A DNA stretch of 64,000 nucleotides from Brachybacterium sp. SGAir0954 (GTDB taxonomy: Bacteria; Actinomycetota; Actinomycetes; Actinomycetales; Dermabacteraceae): positions 496,001 through 560,000 of the forward strand of contig NZ_CP027295.1 in NCBI RefSeq assembly GCF_005490785.1, written 5' to 3'. A program made the translations under genes and the position numbers. Each line of letters starts with the position of its first letter. Position 1 is the stretch's first letter. The notes beneath the pieces were generated by a model. That model was given only the letters and a program-made list of their open reading frames with translations. It did no database searches and was not told where the DNA came from. Shown piece by piece: positions 16,637-24,428 of this stretch.

Positions 16637-17680
16637 CTATCGTGGCGCCGGACCCGTCGACTCGCGCGCCACGAGCTGCGTCTCGAGCTTGAAGGGGTGC
16701 GAGAACACGCCCGGATCCGCGGCGAGGGCGAGCAGCCGCTCCACGGCGACCTGCCCCATGGCGAACAGCGGCTGGCGCACGGCGGTGAGCTGCGGGCTCG
16801 TCCACCCGGTGATCATCGTGTCGTCGAAGCCGACGACGCTCAGCCCCTCGGGCACGCCGATCCCGCGCGCGCGGGCCTCGCGCAGCGCGCCGACGGCGAG
16901 GGCGTCCGAGGCCCCGAAGACCGCGGTGGGCGGTTCCGCGAGATCCAGCAGCGTCGCCGTGCCGCGCCGCCCGTCGGCCTCGCGGAACGGACTGTGGATG
17001 ACGAGCCCCTCGTCGACCGGCAGCCCCGCCTTCGCGAGCGCGCTCACGTAGCCCTCGAGCCGCTGCTGGGCGGGGACCGAGTCGCGGGGCCCGGCGAGCA
17101 TGCCGATCCGGCGGTGCCCGAGCTCCAGCAGGTGGTGCACGGCGGAGGCGCCGCCCTCCCAGTTCGTCGAGGTCACGGAGACGACGCCCGGCGCGAGCTC
17201 CCCCTCGACGATCGGGTCGACCGCGACGAGCGGGAGCGAGAGGCTCCGGCTCCAGCGCGCGTGCTGCGGCGCGATCGGGGTGACGAGGGCGACGAGACCG
17301 GCGGCGCCGCGCGCGGCGACCTCGGTCATCCAGGCCCGGTCGAGCCCCTCCCCCTCGGAGCTGCTGAGCAGCAGCTCGACGCCCGCCCGCCGCGTGGCAT
17401 GGGTGATGCCGGCGAGCACGCCCATCACGTAGGGGCTGTCCACGGACTGCAGGTGCACGGCGACCGAGCGCGGCGCCTCCGGTGCGGCCCGGCGGCGCGG
17501 CGTGTAGCCGAGCTCCTGCGCGGCCTCGGCGACCGCCTCGCGCGTCGCGGCGCTCACCGCGGCGCGCCCGTTCATGACCTTCGAGGCGGTCGCGAGGGAC
17601 ACCCCCGCGCGCCGCGCGACCTCCTCGAGCCGCACGCGCCTCCGCGGTGCCGGCTCCGTCCCTGCGGTGCGCTGTCCCAT
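16637..17680 (-). CDS. LacI-family transcriptional regulator (copy 2)
   Basis: Full-length LacI repressor, 347 aa. The HTH is VRLEEVARRAGVSLATASKV, the hinge is NGRAAVSAATREAV, and the core ends SPQLTAVRQPLFAMGQVAVE. It shares long identical stretches with the regulator at 7239-8282, including the recognition helix region GVSLATASKVMNGR. The ATG at 17680 has GAGGGG upstream. It is divergent from the CUT1 importer operon starting at 17972 and lies upstream of the GH3 gene on the same strand. A perfect 19-base palindrome 34 bases before its start suggests autoregulation. Confidence 0.93.
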   Translation of the reverse strand: MGQRTAGTEPAPRRRVRLEEVARRAGVSLATASKVMNGRAAVSAATREAVAEAAQELGYTPRRRAAPEAPRSVAVHLQSVDSPYVMGVLAGITHATRRAGVELLLSSSEGEGLDRAWMTEVAARGAAGLVALVTPIAPQHARWSRSLSLPLVAVDPIVEGELAPGVVSVTSTNWEGGASAVHHLLELGHRRIGMLAGPRDSVPAQQRLEGYVSALAKAGLPVDEGLVIHSPFREADGRRGTATLLDLAEPPTAVFGASDALAVGALREARARGIGVPEGLSVVGFDDTMITGWTSPQLTAVRQPLFAMGQVAVERLLALAADPGVFSHPFKLETQLVARESTGPAPR

Positions 17681-17713
17681 CACCCCTCCGTCCGTGGTCC
17701 TGCCCGAAGCATA

Positions 17714-17732
17714 CGAGAGAAAGTTTCTCTCG
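17714..17732. promoter_or_regulatory. 19-bp perfect palindromic operator of the LacI/CUT1 divergent region
   Basis: CGAGAGAAAGTTTCTCTCG has nine-base arms around one central G and is fully symmetric. It lies 34 bases upstream of the LacI gene (copy 2) and contains the GAAA-N-TTTC core seen at the other sites, so it is the strongest operator of the set. It probably controls the LacI gene and may act on the divergent importer. Confidence 0.75.
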
Positions 17733-17842
17733 GGGCCACCAGGCCCGCCAGACTCCGCCGCCGAACGCCACGGGAAAGCGCTAGCCCACCGGGCGGCCTC
17801 GGCGGCGTCCACCCCATCCCCGCATCACCCCAGGCCACAACC

Positions 17843-17852
17843 GTATCGATAC
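17843..17852. promoter_or_regulatory. Operator candidate next to the importer promoter
   Basis: GTATCGATAC is a perfect ten-base palindrome 13 bases upstream of the predicted -35 box. A central CG with flanking AT is a common LacI-family operator form. A weaker half-palindrome, GGGAAAGCGCTAGCCC, lies further upstream near 17772-17787. Which regulator binds is unknown; this site differs from the GAAA/TTTC group. Confidence 0.45.
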
Positions 17853-17865
17853 ACGGACCACGCGG

Positions 17866-17894
17866 TTGACGGCACTGCGGATCGTTGGTAATTT
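17866..17894 (+). promoter_or_regulatory. Sigma-70-type promoter of the CUT1 importer operon
   Basis: TTGACG (17866-17871) and TAATTT (17889-17894) are separated by exactly 17 bases and lie 78 bases before the binding-protein ATG. This is one of the better promoter matches in the window. Confidence 0.6.
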
Positions 17895-17971
17895 TCCCTT
17901 ACTTACCGCTGTTCCCCCGCGTGCACCGCCACGCTCGACCACCCGTCAACGATGACATCCAGGAGCAGGTC

Positions 17972-19294
17972 ATGAGAAACTTTTCCTTCACCCGACGTTC
18001 CCTCCTCGGCGGCACCGCCGGCGCCGCCGCCCTGACCCTCGCGGCGTGCGGCACCTCCGGCCCCGGCGGCTCCGCGGGCGGCGGCGACTCCGCCTCGATC
18101 TGGCAGCTCTCCGGCCAGCCGAACGAGACGATCTACCAGGACTCGATCGACGCCTTCAACGAGCTCGGCAAGGGCAGCCTCGAGGTCACGTTCTTCCAGA
18201 ACGACGCCTACAAGCAGAAGATCCGCACGGCCATCGGCGCGGGCGAGGCGCCCACGATCATCTACGGCTGGGGCGGCGGCGGCCTGCGCACCTACGCCCA
18301 GGAGGAGCAGGTCGACGACCTCACCCCCTGGCTCGAGGAGAACGCCGACTTCCAGAAGCGCTTCATCGACTCCGTGTGGGGCGCCGCGACCGTCGACGAC
18401 AAGATCTATGCGCTCCCCATCGGCGCGACGCAGCCGATCATCATGTTCCACAACAAGACGGTGCTCGAGTCGATCGGCGCGGAGGCGCCGGAGACTTGGG
18501 ACGCCCTGCTCGACGTGATCGACAAGGCGAACACGAAGGGCGTCGCCCCGATCTCGCTCGCCGGCCAGTCCCGCTGGACCTCGATGATGTGGCTCGAGTA
18601 CCTCCTGGACCGCATCGGCGGCCCCGAGGTCTTCGCGCGCATCGCCGCCGGCGAGAAGGACGCCTGGCTCGACCCGGCCGTCATCGAGATGGGGAACAAG
18701 GTCACCGAGCTGCTCGAGGTCAAGGCCTTCGCCGAGGGCTTCGAGTCCATGGCCGCGGACTCCAACACCGACCAGGCGCTGCTGTGGTCGGACAAGGCCG
18801 CGCTCATGCTCCACGGCGGCTGGACCTTCGGCGGCATGAAGTCCGGCGGCGGCAGCTTCGTCCAGGACGGCCGTCTCGGCTTCGGCCCCTTCCCCACGAT
18901 CGACGGCGGCAAGGGCGAGCTCGCGAACCTCGTGGGCAACCCCTGCAACTACGTCTCGCTCTCCGCGGTCGCCTCCGAGGAGGAGAAGACCGTCGCGAAG
19001 GCCTACTTCCTCGAGGGGATGATGACGGACGACGTCGCCGCCGACTTCGTGGCCTCCGGCTCCGCCCCCGTCGTCACCGGGCAGGAGGACGCCCTCGCCG
19101 CGAGCGACGACGCCGAGTACCTGCAGTGGGTCTACACCTCGCTGCAGGATGCCCCCTCCTTCACGCAGTCCTGGGACCAGGCGCTGCAGCCCACCGCGGC
19201 GGAGCAGCTGCTGGTCAACACCGAGCAGCTGTTCCTCGGCAAGGCCACGCCGGAGCAGTTCGCCGAGGCGATGAACGCGACCCTGGAGGGCTGA
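17972..19294 (+). CDS. CUT1-type sugar-binding lipoprotein
   Basis: Extracellular solute-binding protein family 1, 440 aa. The N-terminus MRNFSFTRRSLLGG carries a twin-arginine motif and is followed by a hydrophobic stretch and lipobox LAAC, so it should be a Tat-exported lipoprotein. Typical binding-protein features follow, such as GWGGGGLRTYAQEEQVDDLTP and the late LMLHGGWTFGG. The ATG at 17972 has AGGAG upstream; an in-frame codon at 17885 overlaps the promoter and is rejected. It heads a three-gene operon with two permeases. The substrate may be a beta-glucoside or xylo-oligosaccharide, given the adjacent GH3 enzyme and LacI regulator. Confidence 0.92.
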   Translation: MRNFSFTRRSLLGGTAGAAALTLAACGTSGPGGSAGGGDSASIWQLSGQPNETIYQDSIDAFNELGKGSLEVTFFQNDAYKQKIRTAIGAGEAPTIIYGWGGGGLRTYAQEEQVDDLTPWLEENADFQKRFIDSVWGAATVDDKIYALPIGATQPIIMFHNKTVLESIGAEAPETWDALLDVIDKANTKGVAPISLAGQSRWTSMMWLEYLLDRIGGPEVFARIAAGEKDAWLDPAVIEMGNKVTELLEVKAFAEGFESMAADSNTDQALLWSDKAALMLHGGWTFGGMKSGGGSFVQDGRLGFGPFPTIDGGKGELANLVGNPCNYVSLSAVASEEEKTVAKAYFLEGMMTDDVAADFVASGSAPVVTGQEDALAASDDAEYLQWVYTSLQDAPSFTQSWDQALQPTAAEQLLVNTEQLFLGKATPEQFAEAMNATLEG

Positions 19295-19295
19295 G

Positions 19296-20198
19296 GTGAC
19301 GACGACCCCCGCCGCCCCGCACCGCGAGCGCCTGCAGCTCTCGCACCTGCTCTTCGCCGCCCCGGCGCTGCTCTTCTTCCTCATCTTCGCGATCCTGCCG
19401 CTGCTCGGCGTCGTCGCCCTGTCCTTCACCTCGTGGAACGGGATCGGCGCGATCGAGTTCACGGGCCTGACGAGCTGGACCGAGGCGCTCTCCCGCGAGA
19501 CCACCTGGCGCGGGCTGCTGCTGGTGCTGCTCATGATCGTCGCGACCTGGGTCCTGCAGACCCCGCTCAGCATCCTGCTGGGGACCTTCCTGGCGGGGCA
19601 GCAGCGGTACCGCGGCGTGCTCGCGGTGCTCTACTTCCTGCCGCTGCTGCTTTCCTCCTCGGCGATCGCGATCACCTTCAAGTCCCTCATGGACCCGAAC
19701 TTCGGGCTCGCGAGCGGGCTGGGCCTTCCCTTCCTCAAGCAGAACTGGCTGGGCGACTCGACCCTCGTGTGGATCGTGCTGCTCGTGATCATCGCGTGGC
19801 AGTTCATCCCCTTCCACACGCTCATCTACCAGGGCGCCGTGCGGCAGATCCCGCAGAGCATGTACGAGGCGGCGCAGATCGACGGCGCGGGCCGCGTGCG
19901 CCAGTTCTTCTCGATCACGCTGCCGCAGCTGAAGTACACGCTCATCACGAGCTCGACGCTCATGGTCGTGGGCGCCCTGACCTACTTCGACATCATCTTC
20001 GTGCTCACCCAGGGCGGTCCCGGCGTCTCCACCCGGATCCTGCCGCTGGACATGTACCTCACGGGCTTCCGCGGGAACGAGATGGGCGTCGCGAGCGCCC
20101 TCGCGGTGATCCTCGTGGTGCTCGGCCTGGGGCTCGCCCTCGGGGTGCAGCGGCTCGGCGGCAAGGACGCCTCCGCGAGCCAGACGGAAGGAGCCTGA
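19296..20198 (+). CDS. CUT1-family sugar ABC permease (MalF-like)
   Basis: Membrane subunit of 300 aa with six spans, the first being LLFAAPALLFFLIFAILPLL, and the coupling loop EAAQIDGAGRVRQFF. The segment LTYFDIIFVLTQGGPG is the conserved late region of MalF-type permeases. GTG 19296 follows the binding-protein stop by one base, with GGAGGG at 19285-19290. No ATPase gene follows the operon. Confidence 0.92.
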   Translation: MTTTPAAPHRERLQLSHLLFAAPALLFFLIFAILPLLGVVALSFTSWNGIGAIEFTGLTSWTEALSRETTWRGLLLVLLMIVATWVLQTPLSILLGTFLAGQQRYRGVLAVLYFLPLLLSSSAIAITFKSLMDPNFGLASGLGLPFLKQNWLGDSTLVWIVLLVIIAWQFIPFHTLIYQGAVRQIPQSMYEAAQIDGAGRVRQFFSITLPQLKYTLITSSTLMVVGALTYFDIIFVLTQGGPGVSTRILPLDMYLTGFRGNEMGVASALAVILVVLGLGLALGVQRLGGKDASASQTEGA

Positions 20199-20199
20199 C

Positions 20200-21012
20200 A
20201 TGAAGCGCAACTGGATCGGCGGCACCTTCGGGTGGCTGTGGCTGCTGGCCGTGCTCCTGCCCCTCTACTTCGTGGCGATCACGAGCCTGAAGTCGATCAG
20301 CACGTACTTCGGCTCGAACCCGGTGCTGCCCTCCCCGCAGCTCGCGTTCGAGAACTTCACCGCCGTGCTCGAGGCGGACTTCACGACCTACCTGCTCAAC
20401 AGCGTGCTCGTCGCGCTCGGGACCGTGGTGCCGCTCGTGCTCATGGCCTTCATGGCCTCGTACGCGACGGTGCGCAGCCGGCACCGGCTGTTCCGCCCGG
20501 TGCGGAGCCTGTTCCTGCTGGGCCTCGCGATCCCCGTGCAGGCCACGATCGTGCCGATCTACCTGCTGATCATCCGCATGCACATGTACGACTCGCTCGC
20601 GGCGCTCATGCTGCCGGGCATCGCGTTCGGCCTGCCGCTGAGCATCCTCATCATCTCCAACGCCCTGCGGGACGTACCCGGGGAGCTGTTCGAGGCGATG
20701 GACATCGACGGCTGCACCGAGTGGCAGAAGATGTGGCGCCTGGCCTTCCCGATCGTGCGCCCCGCGCTCGTCACGGTCGCCGTCTACCAGGCGCTCATGT
20801 CGTGGAACGGCTTCCTGTTCCCGCTGATCCTCACGCAGAGCCCGGACATGCGCACGCTGCCGCTCGCGCTGTGGAGCTTCCAGGGCGAGTACGCGACGAA
20901 CGTCCCGGTCGTCATGGCCGCGGTGGTGCTCTCCTCGATCCCGATCGTGCTGCTCTACATCGTGGGCCGGCGCTATCTGGTGAGCGGCATGACCGCCGGG
21001 TCCGGCAAGTGA
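20200..21012 (+). CDS. CUT1-family sugar ABC permease (MalG-like)
   Basis: Partner permease, 270 aa, with a first span FGWLWLLAVLLPLYFVAITS, coupling loop EAMDIDGCTEWQKMW and the MalG-type end GRRYLVSGMTAGSGK. The ATG follows the upstream stop by one base with GGAAGGAG before it. It ends the operon; a palindromic array and a terminator hairpin follow. An ATPase of the MsiK type is expected elsewhere in the genome. Confidence 0.92.
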   Translation: MKRNWIGGTFGWLWLLAVLLPLYFVAITSLKSISTYFGSNPVLPSPQLAFENFTAVLEADFTTYLLNSVLVALGTVVPLVLMAFMASYATVRSRHRLFRPVRSLFLLGLAIPVQATIVPIYLLIIRMHMYDSLAALMLPGIAFGLPLSILIISNALRDVPGELFEAMDIDGCTEWQKMWRLAFPIVRPALVTVAVYQALMSWNGFLFPLILTQSPDMRTLPLALWSFQGEYATNVPVVMAAVVLSSIPIVLLYIVGRRYLVSGMTAGSGK

Positions 21013-21061
21013 TCGGCGGGGTCAACGGTCACCCGGCCGACGGTCGAGGTGGTCACGAAGG

Positions 21062-21108
21062 GGTCACGGCCGGTGACCGGCGGGTCACCGTCGGCCGGCC
21101 GACGGTGA
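21062..21108. repeat. Clustered GTCAC/GTGAC inverted repeats downstream of the importer operon
   Basis: A stem GGTCAC...GTGACC (21062-21078) is followed at once by a perfect 24-base palindrome at 21085-21108 whose centre is GGCCGGCC and whose arms begin TCACCGTC. A related half-repeat, GGCCGACGGT, occurs just upstream near 21035-21045. This could be an intergenic palindromic element or a mRNA-protecting hairpin array. The remainder of 21013-21348 holds a terminator and no gene that I can see. Confidence 0.6.
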
Positions 21109-21204
21109 GGGTGGTGGCGAGCGACGGAACCCCTCCGTCCCTGCGTCACCGGCCTCGTCGGCGGTCTCCTCGGCGGCATCCTCTGACCTCATCCCCACCC
21201 GGGG

Positions 21205-21241
21205 GACGGGGGGATCCGCGACGACGGCTCCCCCCGTCTTT
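21205..21241 (+). terminator. Intrinsic terminator-like hairpin
   Basis: GACGGGGGG (21205-21213) pairs with CCCCCCGTC (21230-21238), giving a nine-base-pair stem with a 16-base loop, followed by TTT-C-T. It closes the importer operon ahead of the next transcription unit. Confidence 0.6.
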
Positions 21242-21348
21242 CTGTTCCCTGACCTGCGCGACCATGATAAGTTCGAGATGTTAACCAGTGGTCGGCGCCC
21301 CGCGCGGCCGCACTCCCCTCACCGCCACCGTCCGCTCACCGAGGAGCC

Positions 21349-22569
21349 GTGACCCCTGCCGTGACCACTCAGACACCCCGCCCGCTGCGCGTCGGCCTCA
21401 TCGGCCACGGCTTCATGGGCGCCGCCCACTCCCACGCCTGGCGCACCGCGCACCGCTTCTTCGACCTCCCGCTCACGCCGGAGCTGCGCACCCTCGCCGG
21501 CCGCAACCTCGAGACCCTCGCCGCGGCCGCCGAGCGCTACGGCTTCGCCGGCACCACGACCCGCTGGCAGGACGTGGTCGAGGACCCGGAGATCGACGTC
21601 GTCGACATCTGCACCCCCGGTGACACGCACCGCGAGATCACCCTCGCGGCGCTGGCCGCCGGCAAGCACGTGCTGTGCGAGAAGCCGCTCGCGAACTCCG
21701 TCGCCGAGGCGGAGGAGATGGCCGCCGCGGCCCGCGAGGCCGCGGCCCGCGGGATCCGCTCGATCTGCGGCTTCAGCTACCGCCGCACCCCGGCCCTCGC
21801 CTACGCCCGCCGGCTCGTCGAGGAGGGCTTCGTGGGCGAGATCCGGCAGGTCCGCGCGCAGTACCTGCAGGACTGGCTCGCGGACGCCGACGCCCCCATG
21901 ACCTGGCGCCTGGACAGGGAGAAGGCCGGCTCCGGCGCGCTCGGCGACATCGGCGCGCACGTCGTCGACCTCGTCCAGTGGATCACCGGCACCGACATCG
22001 AGGCCGTCTCCGGCACCCTCGCCACCGTCGTCCCCACGCGGCCCGCGGCCGGGGACATGCAGGGCCTCGGCGGCAAGGGCGACGTCTCCGGCGAGCGCCA
22101 GCAGGTCACGGTCGACGACACCGCGCTGTTCTCCGCGCGCCTCGCCGGCGGCGTGCTCGGCTCCTTCGAGGCGACCCGCATGGCGCAGGGCCGCAAGAAC
22201 GCGATGCGCGTCGAGATCAACGGGTCCTCGGGCTCCGTCGCCTTCGACTTCGAGCGCATGAACGAGCTCGAGATCTACGACGCGACCGCCCCCGCGGGCC
22301 GCCAGGGCTTCACCCGGGTGCTCACCACGGAGCCCGAGCACCCCTACGCCGCGGCCTGGTGGCCCACCGGTCACGGCCTGGGCTACGAGCACACCTTCAC
22401 CCACGAGGTCGTGGACCTCGTGCGCGCGATCGGCGAGGGCACGGACCCCTCCCCCACCTTCGACGAGGCCCTGCACGTCCAGCGCGTGCTCGCCGCCGTC
22501 GAGGCCAGCCATGACGACGGCTCCCGCTGGACCGCCGTCACCCCCACCGAGCAGGAGCAGGACCGATGA
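21349..22569 (+). CDS. Gfo/Idh/MocA-family oxidoreductase
   Basis: NAD(P)-dependent sugar or polyol dehydrogenase-type protein, 406 aa. The Rossmann motif is VGLIGHGFMGAAHSHAW, the conserved catalytic-lysine motif is HVLCEKPLA, and GDIGAHVVDLVQWITG is the family's conserved metal-free GD.GSH-like loop. Two in-frame GTG codons (21349 and 21361) compete: GAGGAG at 21341-21346 is too close to the first and rather far from the second, so the start is uncertain. Its stop overlaps the ThuA-like gene (ATGA). The substrate is unknown. Confidence 0.9.
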   Translation: MTPAVTTQTPRPLRVGLIGHGFMGAAHSHAWRTAHRFFDLPLTPELRTLAGRNLETLAAAAERYGFAGTTTRWQDVVEDPEIDVVDICTPGDTHREITLAALAAGKHVLCEKPLANSVAEAEEMAAAAREAAARGIRSICGFSYRRTPALAYARRLVEEGFVGEIRQVRAQYLQDWLADADAPMTWRLDREKAGSGALGDIGAHVVDLVQWITGTDIEAVSGTLATVVPTRPAAGDMQGLGGKGDVSGERQQVTVDDTALFSARLAGGVLGSFEATRMAQGRKNAMRVEINGSSGSVAFDFERMNELEIYDATAPAGRQGFTRVLTTEPEHPYAAAWWPTGHGLGYEHTFTHEVVDLVRAIGEGTDPSPTFDEALHVQRVLAAVEASHDDGSRWTAVTPTEQEQDR

Positions 22570-23294
22570 CCACCACCCCCACCCGCGAGGCCCTCGTCGT
22601 GCGCGGCGGCTGGGACGGGCACCAGCCCGTCGAGGCGACGGACCTCTTCATCCCCTTCCTCGAGGAGCACGGCTTCCACGTGCGGATCGAGGAGTCCCCC
22701 GCGGTCTACGCGGACGCCGCGTACATGGCGACCGTGGACCTCGTGGTCCAGTGCATGACCATGTCCACGATTGAGCGTCCCCAGTTCGAGGGGCTGCGCG
22801 CCGCCGTCGAGGCGGGCACCGGCCTCGCCGGCTGGCACGGCGGCATCGCGGACTCCTACCGCAACGAGTCGGACTACCTCACGCTCATCGGCGGCCAGTT
22901 CGGCTGCCACCCGGGCAAGCACCCGGACGAGCGCCGGGGCGAGCAGGCGGACAACTACGTCCCCTACACGGTGACCATGCTCCCCGAGGCCGCCGATCAC
23001 CCCATCACCCAGGGCATCTCCGACTTCGACCTCGTCACCGAGCAGTACTGGGTGCTCGCGGACTCCTACATCGACGTGCTCGCGACGACCACGCAGAAGG
23101 TGCGCGAGTGGGACCCGTGGCACCGCGAGGTGACCTCCCCCGCGATCTGGACGCGGCAGTGGGGCGAGGGCCGCATCTTCGTCTCGACGCCCGGCCACCG
23201 GGTCGAGGTGCTCGAGGACCCGAACGTCCGCACGATCATCGAGCGGGGCCTGCTCTGGGCCGCCCGCACCACCGAGAAGGAGACCACCCGATGA
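22566..23294 (+). CDS. ThuA-like domain protein
   Basis: A 242-aa member of the ThuA (trehalose utilisation) family, which has a class-I glutamine-amidotransferase-like fold. Family hallmarks visible are the early LVVRGGWDGHQP, GLAGWHGGIADSYRNESDY and the late HPITQGISDFDLVTEQYW plus GRIFVSTPGHR. ThuA-like proteins sit beside Gfo/Idh/MocA enzymes in many sugar loci and have been linked to 3-keto-sugar metabolism; the reaction is not settled by sequence. It overlaps both neighbours by four bases, so the three proteins are probably made together. Confidence 0.88.
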   Translation: MTTTPTREALVVRGGWDGHQPVEATDLFIPFLEEHGFHVRIEESPAVYADAAYMATVDLVVQCMTMSTIERPQFEGLRAAVEAGTGLAGWHGGIADSYRNESDYLTLIGGQFGCHPGKHPDERRGEQADNYVPYTVTMLPEAADHPITQGISDFDLVTEQYWVLADSYIDVLATTTQKVREWDPWHREVTSPAIWTRQWGEGRIFVSTPGHRVEVLEDPNVRTIIERGLLWAARTTEKETTR

Positions 23295-24382
23295 AGGTCG
23301 GCATGATCGGCTGCGGGAACATCTCCGCGCAGTACCTCGCCACGTTCCCCTCCCTGCCCGACGTCGAGCTCGTCGCCGTCGCGGACATCGACCTCGAGCG
23401 GGCCCGCACGGTCGCCGCCGCCCACGAGGGCGTGCGCGCCCTGAGCGTGGACGAGCTGCTCGCCGACCCGGAGGTCGAGACGGTCCTGAACCTCACGATC
23501 CCCGCCGCCCATGCGGAGATCGACCGGCGCGCGATCGCGGCCGGCAAGAACGTCTACTCGGAGAAGCCCTTCGCGGTCGCCACGGCCGACGGCGCCGCCG
23601 TGCTCGAGGCCGCCGCGGTGGCCGGCGTGCTCACGGGCTCCGCCCCGGACACGGTGCTCGGCACGGGCACGCAGACGGCGCGCGCCGCGATCGACGAGGG
23701 CCTCATCGGCACCCCCATCGCGGCGACCGCGACGATGCTGACCCCGGGCCACGAGCGCTGGCACCCGGCGCCGGACTTCTACTACGTGCCCGGCGGCGGC
23801 CCGCTGCTGGACATGGGCCCGTACTACATCCATGCCCTCGTGACCCTCCTGGGCCCGGTCGCCTCGGTGATCGGGGCGAGCAGCCGCACCCGCTCCGAGC
23901 GCACGATCGGCTCCGGCCCCCGTGCCGGGGAGTCGATCCCCGTCACCATGGACACGCACGTCACCGGGGTGCTCGTGCACGAGTCCGGGGCGCTGTCCAC
24001 GCTCGTCATGAGCTTCGACGCGGTCGCGACGACGATCCACCCGATCGAGGTGCACGGCAGCGAGGGCACGCTCGCGGTGCCGGACCCCAACCGCTTCGAC
24101 GGGGACGTCGAGCTGCACCGCCTGGGCGGCGAGGGCTGGGAGACGCTGCCCGTCAGCGCCGGCTACCCGGAGGCATCCCGCGGCATAGGCCTGCAGGACA
24201 TGGCCGAGCGCGGCGCGGGGCTGCGGGCCTCCGGTGCGCTCGGGCAGCACGTGCTCGAGGTGATGAACGGGGTGCTCGAGGCGGCCGCGTCGGGCTCCCG
24301 CGTCGAGATCGTGAGCACCGTGGAGCGCCCGGCGGCGGTGCCGCTGGCAACCCGCGGCACCCCTGCCCCGGCCTCTTCCTGA
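23291..24382 (+). CDS. Gfo/Idh/MocA-family oxidoreductase
   Basis: Dehydrogenase-type protein of 363 aa. The Rossmann motif MKVGMIGCGNISAQYL starts immediately at the Met, and NVYSEKPFAV carries the conserved EKP lysine. PGGGPLLDMGPYYIHALVTLLGP is the conserved substrate-loop region with the His. The ATG at 23291 overlaps the ThuA-like stop, which decides the start over upstream in-frame codons. It is only distantly similar to the first enzyme of the operon, so the two likely act on different substrates or steps. Confidence 0.9.
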   Translation: MKVGMIGCGNISAQYLATFPSLPDVELVAVADIDLERARTVAAAHEGVRALSVDELLADPEVETVLNLTIPAAHAEIDRRAIAAGKNVYSEKPFAVATADGAAVLEAAAVAGVLTGSAPDTVLGTGTQTARAAIDEGLIGTPIAATATMLTPGHERWHPAPDFYYVPGGGPLLDMGPYYIHALVTLLGPVASVIGASSRTRSERTIGSGPRAGESIPVTMDTHVTGVLVHESGALSTLVMSFDAVATTIHPIEVHGSEGTLAVPDPNRFDGDVELHRLGGEGWETLPVSAGYPEASRGIGLQDMAERGAGLRASGALGQHVLEVMNGVLEAAASGSRVEIVSTVERPAAVPLATRGTPAPASS

Positions 24383-24428
24383 GCCCACAGACTGTCCCTG
24401 CCCCCCATCTCGACCGAAAGGACTGTCG

